In this document: piece by piece, positions 1 to 5,410 of the stretch | Layout: every line of letters starts with the position of its first letter | Position numbering within the stretch: the stretch's first letter is position 1 | Program-made: the position numbers and the translations under genes | Origin: Actinomycetospora sp. | GTDB lineage: Bacteria; Actinomycetota; Actinomycetes; Mycobacteriales; Pseudonocardiaceae | Direction: 5' to 3' | Length of the DNA: 7,938 nt | NCBI GenBank assembly: GCA_025925615.1 | Contig: JAICLN010000196.1 | Location: 1 to 7,938 of the forward strand | Notes under the pieces: generated by a model | What the model was told of the DNA's origin: nothing | The model's input: only the letters and a program-made list of their open reading frames with translations | The model's database searches: none

Positions 1-62
1 AAGGTCGGGGACGACGGGTGGCGGTCGTGGTCCAGCCAGCCCGGCGTCGGTACGTAGCCCAC
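1..62 (-). CDS. N-terminal fragment of a divergent gene, possibly a LigI-like (2-pyrone-4,6-dicarboxylate lactonase) amidohydrolase
   Basis: A reading frame enters from the left edge on the minus strand; only its first 20 or so codons are present. The start chosen is GTG at 62-60, because GGGAGGA lies at 73-67, four bases upstream. An in-frame ATG at 119-117 would add 19 codons but has no clear ribosome-binding site. From the GTG the peptide reads GYVPTPGWLDHDRHPSSPT. Codons are strongly G/C-ending, as in the neighbouring genes. The pattern of a Trp followed by a Pro/Ser-rich linker resembles the stretch before the metal-binding His motif in LigI-type amidohydrolases, which open 2-pyrone-4,6-dicarboxylate to 4-oxalomesaconate. 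That product would feed the operon at 1047-4649. The family call is an inference from a very short peptide and its context; the existence of a gene here is better supported than its identity. Confidence 0.42.
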   Translation of the reverse strand, partial: MGYVPTPGWLDHDRHPSSPT

Positions 63-141
63 GGGGTCCTCCCGACGTCGCTGGGGGTCGGTCCTGGAAC
101 GGGCCTGCTCACTCTCCATGCACGCCACGATCGGCGCAAGT

Positions 142-153
142 ATTGTTGACAAT
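142..153. promoter_or_regulatory. Candidate GntR operator, copy 1
   Basis: ATTGTTGACAAT is an inverted repeat: ATTGT and ACAAT arms around a 2-bp centre. It lies between the divergent left-edge gene and the gntR start at 206. It contains TTGACA (146-151), a perfect -35 hexamer sequence, but no good -10 sits 16-18 bp downstream. An identical 12-mer lies before the catabolic operon (985-996). TTGT-N2-ACAA-type palindromes are common operators of FCD-class GntR regulators. Binding by the adjacent GntR protein, and hence autoregulation, is inferred. Confidence 0.65.
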
Positions 154-205
154 TTCGTCGCAGTTCCTGTCGGGTACTCTGCGATCAACCGGACCAGGGG
201 GTGCG

Positions 206-868
206 ATGAGCGCGGTGACCGCAGCGGCCGGCGGGACCGAGGACGTCGTCGACCTCGTGCGCACGGCGATCCACCAGGGCGAGTTCGTGCCGAACCAGCG
301 CCTGGTCGAGGCCGACCTGTCCGTGCAGTTCGGCGCCAGCCGGGCCGCGGTGCGCACCGCGCTCGTCCAGCTCGCGGCCGAGGGCCTCGTCGAGCGCGTC
401 CAGAACCGCGGCGCCCGGGTGCGGGCGGTCTCCCTCGACGAGGCGATCGAGATCTCCGAGGTGCGGATGGTCGTCGAGGGGCTCTGCGCCGCGAAGGCGG
501 CCGAGCGCGCCACCGACGACGACCTCGCGGTGCTGCGGGAGATCGGCTCCGACATGCAGGCCGCGGTCGACCGGGGCGACGTGTTCGGCTACTCCGAGCT
601 CAACCGCCGGCTGCACGCGACCGTGCGCGGGGTGGCCGGGCAGAAGGTGGCCGGCGACGTCCTCGAGCGGCTGCGCGGGCAGAACGTGCGCCACCAGTTC
701 CGGCTCGCGCTGCTCCCGGGCCGGGCGTCGGTGTCGCTGCCCCAGCACCTCGAGATCGTCGACGCGATCTGCGCCCGCGATCCTCGGCGGGCCGAGTCCG
801 CCATGCGCGCCCACCTGGCGAGCGTCATCGAGACGCTCCCGCAGGTGGCTTCCGGGCCTGGCCGCTGA
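206..868 (+). CDS. GntR family transcriptional regulator, FadR subfamily with FCD ligand-binding domain
   Basis: Predicted cytoplasmic, ligand-responsive DNA-binding protein of 220 residues, the usual size for this subfamily. Residues 10-75 form a winged helix-turn-helix with the GntR signature (QGEFVPNQRLVEADLS, then SRAAVRTAL and LVERVQNRGARV). Residues 78-212 form an all-helical FCD domain. The FCD metal-site positions appear intact: Asn133, His137, His181 and His203, suggesting a metal-assisted carboxylate effector. The ATG at 206 is preceded by AGGGGG at 196-201. A longer frame from TTG at 143 would start inside the operator palindrome and is unlikely. The gene sits just upstream of, and co-oriented with, the OMA/CHA catabolic operon and shares its 12-bp operator sequence. 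It is therefore probably the local repressor, de-repressed by a pathway acid such as a PDC- or OMA-like tricarboxylate. The effector is inferred; the family is clear. Confidence 0.93.
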   Translation: MSAVTAAAGGTEDVVDLVRTAIHQGEFVPNQRLVEADLSVQFGASRAAVRTALVQLAAEGLVERVQNRGARVRAVSLDEAIEISEVRMVVEGLCAAKAAERATDDDLAVLREIGSDMQAAVDRGDVFGYSELNRRLHATVRGVAGQKVAGDVLERLRGQNVRHQFRLALLPGRASVSLPQHLEIVDAICARDPRRAESAMRAHLASVIETLPQVASGPGR

Positions 869-882
869 CCGCCCCCGCAGAC

Positions 883-933
883 GAGCGAGCGGGCCGTTCG
901 CTCCCCGAGACGCAGCGAACGCGCCGTTCGCTC
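883..933. repeat. Tandem hairpin element (GTTCGCTC repeat), possible terminator of gntR
   Basis: Two copies of GCCGTTCGCTC lie 30 bp apart (893-903 and 923-933). The first can pair through GAGCGA (883-888) with TCGCTC (898-903). The second forms a perfect 8-bp stem, AGCGAACG (914-921) with CGTTCGCT (925-932), around a 3-base loop. The element starts 14 bp after the gntR stop and has no T-run. Actinobacterial intrinsic terminators often lack a T-tail, so a terminator or processing hairpin separating gntR from the operon promoter is plausible, but a dispersed intergenic repeat is equally possible. Confidence 0.5.
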
Positions 934-983
934 GCCGGTGGAGCGACCAGGTCGTCAGCCGTCGTCGACAAGTTCGACACCGA

Positions 984-997
984 GATTGTTGACAATC
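984..997. promoter_or_regulatory. Candidate GntR operator, copy 2, upstream of the catabolic operon
   Basis: GATTGTTGACAATC contains the same 12-mer as at 142-153, here with one more pair of symmetric bases, giving 6-bp arms around TG. It lies 50 bp before the aldolase start at 1047, where a repressor would block transcription of the operon. It also holds TTGACA at 989-994, which could be a -35 box overlapped by the operator. No convincing -10 is visible at 1012-1018. An exact 12-mer repeated at two promoter positions of one locus is strong evidence for a shared regulator. Confidence 0.7.
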
Positions 998-1046
998 TGT
1001 GCTCGACGACGAACGCTCGGAGGACCGAGAGGCGGAGGGAGCCGGG

Positions 1047-1751
1047 ATGAGGACGGTGGTCGTGACCGACCCGCCGCGCGCGGACGTCGGCGACGCCGAG
1101 GTGCTGGGCAAGCACGGCGTGGCGACGGTGCACGAGGCGCTGGGCCGCGTCGGGTACCTCGGACCGGAGCTGCGCCCTGCGTGGCCGGGCGCCCGGACCG
1201 GCGGCACCGCCGTCACCGTCGTGTGCTGGCCCGGGGACAACCTGATGATCCACGTGGCGGTGGAGCAGTGCCGCCCCGGCGACGTCCTGGTCGTCACGAC
1301 GACGTCGCCCTCCACGGACGGCCTGTTCGGCGAGCTCTTCGCGACCGCCCTCGCCCACCGCGGTGTCCGCGGCGTGGTCCTCGGCTGCGGCGTGCGCGAC
1401 GTCGCCGAGCTGCGCGGGATGGGGTTCCCCGTCTGGTCGCGGGCCGTGAGCGCCCAGGGGTCGGTGAAGGCCACCCCGGGTGCGGTCAACGTGCCCGTCG
1501 TCCTCGGCGGGCAGGTGATCCAGCCGGGCGACGTGGTGCTCGGGGACGACGACGGCGCCATGGTCGTGCCCCGCGCCGACGTCGCCCGCGCGCTGACCGC
1601 GGCCGCCGCGCGCGACGAGAAGGAGGCCGCGACGCGGGCCGCGTTCCGGGAGGGCGAGCTCGGGCTCGACCGCTACGGGCTGCGGGACCGGCTCGCCGGG
1701 CTCGGCCTCGAGTACGTGACCCACGACGAGTACGAGCGGGACGACCGGTGA
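1047..1751 (+). CDS. ligK: 4-carboxy-4-hydroxy-2-oxoadipate aldolase / oxaloacetate decarboxylase (RraA-like fold, LigK/GalC type)
   Basis: Predicted class II, divalent-metal-dependent aldolase that splits CHA into pyruvate and oxaloacetate, and usually also decarboxylates oxaloacetate. It is the last step of the protocatechuate 4,5-cleavage and gallate pathways. The product has 234 residues, close to the usual 225-240. The family motif (D/E)-X20-R-D is present as Glu96 (in GELFA) and Arg117-Asp118 (in GCGVRD). The stretch SAQGSVKATPGAVNVPV followed by PGDVVLGDDDGAMVVP is typical of HMG/CHA aldolases and separates them from RraA RNase E inhibitors. The ATG at 1047 has GGAGGG at 1034-1039; an in-frame start at 999 would add 16 Arg/Glu/Asp-rich residues and lacks support. 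This is the first gene of the operon, overlapping the next by 4 bp (GTGA). HMG aldolase activity is the alternative, but the neighbouring LigU- and LigJ-type genes favour CHA. Confidence 0.88.
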   Translation: MRTVVVTDPPRADVGDAEVLGKHGVATVHEALGRVGYLGPELRPAWPGARTGGTAVTVVCWPGDNLMIHVAVEQCRPGDVLVVTTTSPSTDGLFGELFATALAHRGVRGVVLGCGVRDVAELRGMGFPVWSRAVSAQGSVKATPGAVNVPVVLGGQVIQPGDVVLGDDDGAMVVPRADVARALTAAAARDEKEAATRAAFREGELGLDRYGLRDRLAGLGLEYVTHDEYERDDR

Positions 1752-2836
1752 GCGACGACGAGGCCGGCGTCCGCACGACGATCCTGCGCGGCGGCACCTC
1801 GCGGGGCCTGTACGTCGAGGCCGCCGACCTGCCGGCCGACCCGGCCGCCCGCGACGACCTGCTGCTGCGGCTCATGGGCACCCCGGACCCCCGTCAGATC
1901 GACGGCCTCGGCGGGGCCACGTCGCTGACGAGCAAGGTCGCGGTCGTCGGCTCGTCGGAGCACGCCGACGCCGACGTCGACTACCTGTTCCTGCAGCTCG
2001 GCGTGGCTGAGCCGACGGTCTCGGACGCCCAGAACTGCGGGAACATCCTCGCCGGAGTCGGCCCGTTCGCGATCGAGTGTGGCCTGGTGGCGGCGGTGGA
2101 CGGTGAGACCGAGGTGCGCATCCGCATGGTCAACTCCGACAGCGTCGCCGTCGCCACCGTGCCCACCCCCGGCGGCCGGGTGACCTACCGCGGCGACGTC
2201 GCCATCGCCGGCGTCCCCGGCACCGCCGCCGGCATCACGCTCGCCTTCTCCGACACCGCGGGCTCGACGACCGGTGCGCTGCTGCCGACCGGCAACGTCC
2301 GGGACACCGTCGACGGCGTCGAGGTCACCTGCGTCGACAACGGCATGCCCGTCGTGCTCGCCCTCGCCCCCTCGTTCGGCCTCACCGGGTCCGAGACCCA
2401 CGAGGAGCTCGCCGCCGACACCGCGCTGGCCGAGCGCGTCGACGCCTTCCGGACGAAGGCGGGCGCGCTCATGGGCCTCGGCGACGTCAGCGGCTCGTCG
2501 GTGCCCAAGACGATCCTGCTCGCCCCGCCCGCCGACGGCGGCCAGGTGGCGACCCGCTCGTTCATCCCCGTCACCCCGCACACCGCGATCGGCGTGCTCG
2601 CCGCGGTCACCGCCGTCACCGGGATGCTGCTGCCCGGGGCGGTCGGTCACGACCTCACCGCCGACTGGCCCGACTCGAGCCGCATCGACGTCGAGCACCC
2701 GACCGGCCACTTCCTCGTCGACGTCGTGGTCGACACGGACGCCACACCGCCGCAGGTCGTGCGCTCCGGCGTCGTCCGGACCGCCCGCAAGCTGATGGAC
2801 GGGGTCGCCTTCCCCCGTCCCGGGACGTCCTCGTGA
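1748..2836 (+). CDS. ligU: 4-oxalomesaconate isomerase/tautomerase of the PrpF family (LigU/GalD type)
   Basis: Predicted cytoplasmic isomerase with the two-lobed, diaminopimelate-epimerase-like PrpF fold. LigU shifts the double bond of 4-oxalomesaconate to give 2-keto-4-carboxy-3-hexenedioate, the substrate of LigJ; GalD performs an equivalent keto-enol conversion in gallate breakdown. The product has 362 residues, matching GalD/LigU rather than the longer PrpF proteins of the methylcitrate cycle. Visible motifs are RGGTSRG (14-20), QIDGLGGATSLTSKVAVV (50-67) and QNCGNILAGVGPFAIE (from 95). Lys63 and Cys97 match the Lys/Cys pair proposed as catalytic in PrpF and LigU. The GTG start at 1748 overlaps the aldolase stop in GTGA, and its own stop overlaps the next start the same way, so translational coupling is likely. 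No acnD or prpC-like gene is nearby, which argues against an AcnD-accessory PrpF role. Confidence 0.87.
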   Translation: MSDDEAGVRTTILRGGTSRGLYVEAADLPADPAARDDLLLRLMGTPDPRQIDGLGGATSLTSKVAVVGSSEHADADVDYLFLQLGVAEPTVSDAQNCGNILAGVGPFAIECGLVAAVDGETEVRIRMVNSDSVAVATVPTPGGRVTYRGDVAIAGVPGTAAGITLAFSDTAGSTTGALLPTGNVRDTVDGVEVTCVDNGMPVVLALAPSFGLTGSETHEELAADTALAERVDAFRTKAGALMGLGDVSGSSVPKTILLAPPADGGQVATRSFIPVTPHTAIGVLAAVTAVTGMLLPGAVGHDLTADWPDSSRIDVEHPTGHFLVDVVVDTDATPPQVVRSGVVRTARKLMDGVAFPRPGTSS

Positions 2837-3633
2837 GCCCCCCGCTGCGGGTCGCGCTGCTCGGGCTGGGGGAGGCGGGCGGCGCGATCGCGGCCGACCT
2901 CGCCGCCGCCGGGTCCGACGTCCGCGGCTACGACCCGTTGGTCACCCCGCCGGCCGGGGTCGACCCGCGGGTCGACGAGGCCGACGCGGTCCGCGACGCC
3001 GAGCTGGTCCTGTCGGCGAACAGCTCCCACGATGCGGCCGTCGCGCTCGCCAACGCCCTGCCCGGCCTGCGGCCCGGGACAATCTTCGCCGACCTCAACA
3101 CCGCGTCGCCCGGGGTCAAGGCGGGCCTGGTGACGACGGCGGGTGCGGCGGCGGACGTCGTCGACGTGGCGTTGATGTCGCCGGTGCCCGGCAAGGGGCT
3201 GCACACGCCGATGCTCGTGTCGGGGGAGGCCGCGGACCGGTACGCCTCGATGCTCCGGCCCCTCGGCGCGCTGGTCACCGTCCAGCCCGGCCCAGCCGGC
3301 ACGGCGATCTCCCGCAAGCTGCTGCGCAGCGTGTTCTACAAGGGCCTCGCGGCCGCCGTCGTCGAGGCCCTCGCGGGCGCCGAGGCCGCCGGGTGCGCGG
3401 ACTGGCTGGCCGCGAACATCTCCGCCGAGCTCGCCGCCTTCGACGAGCACAGCATCGACCGCCTCGTCGACGGCACCCACCGCCACGCCCGGCGTCGGGC
3501 CGACGAGATGGCCGCGGCCGCCGACCAGCTGCGCGAGCTCGGCGTCGAGCCCCGCACCGCCACCGCCGCCCACGACCTCCTCGCCGCCCTTCGTGCTGCA
3601 TCCGAGCGGGACGCCCCCGGAGATCACGCATGA
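2833..3633 (+). CDS. NAD(P)-dependent dehydrogenase, 6-phosphogluconate-dehydrogenase-like N-terminus with DUF1932 C-terminus; substrate unknown
   Basis: Predicted soluble oxidoreductase of 266 residues. The N-terminus carries a Rossmann fold with the dinucleotide-binding loop GLGEAG (11-16) after a hydrophobic strand, and DLNTASP (87-93) resembles the D-x-(N/S)-T-x-(S/A)-P segment of beta-hydroxyacid dehydrogenases. The helical C-terminus (about 155-255, with SRKLLRSVFYKGLAAAVVEAL from 160) matches the DUF1932 pattern. Lys162 or Lys170 could be the general acid/base. The gene overlaps its neighbours by 4 bp on both sides (GTGA at 2833, ATGA at 3630), so it is made with the OMA enzymes. It is unrelated to LigC, a GFO/IDH-type dehydrogenase acting earlier in this pathway. 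It might reduce or oxidise an OMA- or CHA-related keto/hydroxy acid, or replace LigC; both are guesses. The fold and coupling are well supported. Confidence 0.8.
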   Translation: MSPPLRVALLGLGEAGGAIAADLAAAGSDVRGYDPLVTPPAGVDPRVDEADAVRDAELVLSANSSHDAAVALANALPGLRPGTIFADLNTASPGVKAGLVTTAGAAADVVDVALMSPVPGKGLHTPMLVSGEAADRYASMLRPLGALVTVQPGPAGTAISRKLLRSVFYKGLAAAVVEALAGAEAAGCADWLAANISAELAAFDEHSIDRLVDGTHRHARRRADEMAAAADQLRELGVEPRTATAAHDLLAALRAASERDAPGDHA

Positions 3634-4649
3634 TCATCGACTGCCACGGTCACTACACCACCGCGCCCGCCGCCCACACGGCCTGGCGCGAGGCGCAGAC
3701 CGCCGCGTACGACGCCGGCGAGCCCGCCCCGCTCTACCCCGACATCTCCGACGACGAGATCCGCGAGAGCATCGAGGGCAGCCAGCTGCCGCTGATGGCC
3801 GAGCGCGGCATCGACCTGACGATCTTCTCCCCGCGCGCCTCGGCCATGGGTCACCACCGCGGCGACGAGGCCGTCAGCACCGCGTGGACGCGGGCCAGCA
3901 ACGACCTCGTGGCCCGCGTCGTCGACCTCTTCCCGCAGCAGTTCGCCGGGGTGTGCCAGCTCCCGCAGTCGCCCGGGGTGCCGATCGAGCACTCGATCGC
4001 CGAGCTCCGCCGGTGCGTGGACGAGCTGGGGTTCGTCGGGGCCAACCTCAACCCCGACCCCTCCGGTGGGCACTGGACCGCGGCCCCGCTGACCGACCGG
4101 TCCTGGTACCCGTTCTACGAGGCGATGATCGAGCTCGACGTGCCGGCGATGGTCCACGTCTCCGCGGTGACCAACCCGAACTTCCACGCCACCGGCTCGC
4201 ACTACCTCAACGCCGACACCACCGCGTTCATGCAGCTCGTGCAGGCCGATCTGTTCCGTGACCTGCCCGGCCTGCGCCTGGTGATCCCGCACGGTGGGGG
4301 AGCGGTGCCCTACCACTGGGGACGTTTCCGGGGACTCGCGGACATGCTCAACCGACCCGCCGTCGAGGACGCCGTGATGGGCAACGTCTTCTTCGACACC
4401 TGCGTCTACCACCAGCCCGGCATCGATCTGCTCTTCGAGGTCATCGAGCCGGAGAACATCCTGTTCGGCTCGGAGATGGTCGGCGCCGTGCGCGGGATCG
4501 ACCCGAGGACCGGGCACCACTTCGACGACACCCGCCGCTACGTCGACGCCCGCAAGCTTCCCGGCGACGAGGCGGCGCAGGTCTACGAGGGCAACGCGCG
4601 GCGCGTCTACCCGCGCCTGGACGCCCGGCTGCGCGGGCAGGGGAGGTAG
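3630..4649 (+). CDS. ligJ: 4-oxalomesaconate hydratase, amidohydrolase superfamily (LigJ type)
   Basis: Predicted zinc enzyme that adds water to the OMA isomer (2-keto-4-carboxy-3-hexenedioate) to give 4-carboxy-4-hydroxy-2-oxoadipate for the aldolase encoded upstream. The product has 339 residues; SYK-6 LigJ is about 341. It opens with MIIDCHGHYTTAP, the LigJ-type N-terminus with metal-binding His6 and His8. Other expected residues are His176 (MVHVS), His221 (PHGGGAVP) and Glu282 (FGSEM). The Glu where most amidohydrolases have Asp is a LigJ-like trait, and from memory all three lie two residues before their LigJ equivalents. ATG at 3630 overlaps the preceding stop (ATGA) and has GGAG at 3619-3622. 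It is the last gene of the operon. This differs from the gallate pathway of Pseudomonas, where the hydratase GalB is an unrelated PIG-L-type protein. Related gamma-resorcylate/ACMSD-type decarboxylases are less likely given the motif match. Confidence 0.9.
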   Translation: MIIDCHGHYTTAPAAHTAWREAQTAAYDAGEPAPLYPDISDDEIRESIEGSQLPLMAERGIDLTIFSPRASAMGHHRGDEAVSTAWTRASNDLVARVVDLFPQQFAGVCQLPQSPGVPIEHSIAELRRCVDELGFVGANLNPDPSGGHWTAAPLTDRSWYPFYEAMIELDVPAMVHVSAVTNPNFHATGSHYLNADTTAFMQLVQADLFRDLPGLRLVIPHGGGAVPYHWGRFRGLADMLNRPAVEDAVMGNVFFDTCVYHQPGIDLLFEVIEPENILFGSEMVGAVRGIDPRTGHHFDDTRRYVDARKLPGDEAAQVYEGNARRVYPRLDARLRGQGR

Positions 4650-4655
4650 ATCACT

Positions 4656-4687
4656 CCGGTGGCGGGGCGTGTACCGGGTACCACCGG
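4656..4687. terminator. Weak stem-loop after the catabolic operon
   Basis: CCGGTGG (4656-4662) can pair with CCACCGG (4681-4687) around an 18-base loop, beginning seven bases after the ligJ stop and ending just before the next ATG at 4691. There is no T-run and the loop is long, so this is only a weak terminator candidate. It could instead hide the start region of the downstream gene. Confidence 0.25.
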
Positions 4688-4690
4688 CCC

Positions 4691-5071
4691 ATGGCGCCCC
4701 GTCGTTCGTCCACGTCCTGGATTCCCCGCGTGCTCGGGGTGGCCACCGCCGCCTACAGCGTCACGATCATCGCCAGGCCCGAGCTGTTCGCCCGTCCCGT
4801 CAAGCTCGCCTCCGACCGGGAGGACATTCCGCGCGGCACCGCGATCGGCATCCGTGCCCTCGGGGGCCGGGACCTCGCCTGCGGGCTGGCGATGGCGTTC
4901 GCCCCGGCGGGCACGCCGCTGCGGACCGCGACCGCGGTGCGGGTCGGCTCGGACGTCGTCGACCTCGTGCTGCTGGGGACGACCCTGCCCGACCCGCAGG
5001 CGCGGACGAAGGCCATGGCGGTCGCGGGTGCCTGGGGAGCGCTGTGCGCACTCGGGCTGTGGGCCGCGTAG
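4691..5071 (+). CDS. Small multi-pass membrane protein, DUF4267-like, function unknown
   Basis: A 126-residue hydrophobic protein with an Arg/Ser-rich cytoplasmic-looking start and roughly four membrane-compatible segments: 11-28 (IPRVLGVATAAYSVTIIA), 50-72 (including GIRALGGRDLACGLAMAF), 82-100 (VRVGSDVVDLVLLGTTL) and 107-126 at the C-terminus. The size and the G-I-R-x-x-G-x-R-D-L-x-x-G-L pattern resemble the DUF4267 family of small actinobacterial and proteobacterial membrane proteins, which have no established function. The ATG at 4691 has no obvious Shine-Dalgarno sequence, so it may be leaderless or translated by read-through from the operon 41 bp upstream. Its stop lies 4 bp from that of the convergent small gene at 5076-5327. 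No functional link to the OMA operon is visible. Confidence 0.75.
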   Translation: MAPRRSSTSWIPRVLGVATAAYSVTIIARPELFARPVKLASDREDIPRGTAIGIRALGGRDLACGLAMAFAPAGTPLRTATAVRVGSDVVDLVLLGTTLPDPQARTKAMAVAGAWGALCALGLWAA

Positions 5072-5075
5072 GACG

Positions 5076-5327
5076 TCAGGCGCTGGTCTGGTCCATGGTC
5101 GTCTCGACCTCGGCCGCGGGCTCGACCCGCAGGTGGTAGACACCGGCTCCGGCAGCGAGCGGGTGCAGGTCGTAGTGGTGCACGACCTTCGGGCCGTCGT
5201 GGAGGTGGGTGTGGGTCACCGTCGGCAGCGGGGCGCCGTGGCGTGCCTCCCGGACCTCGACGCGGCCGTCGAGCGGGCCGCCGAGGTAGAGCAGGACGGC
5301 GTCCTCCGAGTCGTGGTCGTCGGACAT
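5076..5327 (-). CDS. Small hypothetical protein with a GGPLDGR motif
   Basis: An 83-residue acidic and His-rich soluble protein without signal peptide or membrane segment. The ATG at 5327-5325 is preceded on the minus strand by GGGGAGG at ideal spacing (bases 5341-5335), which supports a real gene. It carries LYLGGPLDGRVEV near residues 13-25, a motif seen in many short uncharacterised actinobacterial and phage proteins. It ends with a predicted beta-rich stretch, HHYDLHP...GVYHLRVEP. There are several His residues (HTHLHDG, VVHHYDLH), so metal binding is possible but unproven. It is convergent with the DUF4267-like gene and divergent from the methyltransferase gene, with an 83-bp gap. Family and role are not recognised beyond the motif. 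Confidence 0.72.
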   Translation of the reverse strand: MSDDHDSEDAVLLYLGGPLDGRVEVREARHGAPLPTVTHTHLHDGPKVVHHYDLHPLAAGAGVYHLRVEPAAEVETTMDQTSA

Positions 5328-5410
5328 GCGCTGCCTCCCCGGGGTCTCGCGGTTGCCGAACAGGGTAGGTCGGGCGCCGCGACTGCGCTGCGTCCGTCCG
5401 GGGTCAACTC

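Noticed and set aside
143..205. Longer gntR start at TTG 143
   Set aside because: It would start within the operator palindrome and lacks a ribosome-binding site; the ATG at 206 has one.
989..1018. Complete sigma-70-like promoter with the TTGACA inside operator copy 2
   Set aside because: TTGACA is present at 989-994, but no acceptable -10 hexamer lies at 16-18 bp spacing, so only the operator is annotated.
118..1050. Long plus-strand open frame of 310 codons across the gntR gene
   Set aside because: Extreme Arg/Gly/Ala/Pro composition with no domain; it is a frame shadow of the GntR gene, which has a full winged-helix and FCD domain.
185..1561. Minus-strand open frame of 458 codons opposite gntR and the aldolase
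   Set aside because: High-GC antisense shadow; it crosses an intergenic region with two hairpins and an operator and shows no recognisable domain.
938..1747. Upstream in-frame extension of the LigU/GalD gene
   Set aside because: The extension translates to Arg/Gly-rich noise opposite the real aldolase frame; the family N-terminus (TTILRGGTSRG) begins right after the GTG at 1748, which also gives the typical 4-bp overlap.
1047..1751. RraA-type regulator of RNase E, or demethylmenaquinone methyltransferase (an old misannotation of this fold)
   Set aside because: The QGSVKATPGAVNVPV stretch and the LigU/LigJ-type neighbours indicate an HMG/CHA aldolase.
1748..2836. PrpF/AcnD accessory protein of the 2-methylcitrate cycle
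   Set aside because: The length fits LigU/GalD, and no methylcitrate-cycle gene is near, while two OMA-pathway genes are in the same operon.
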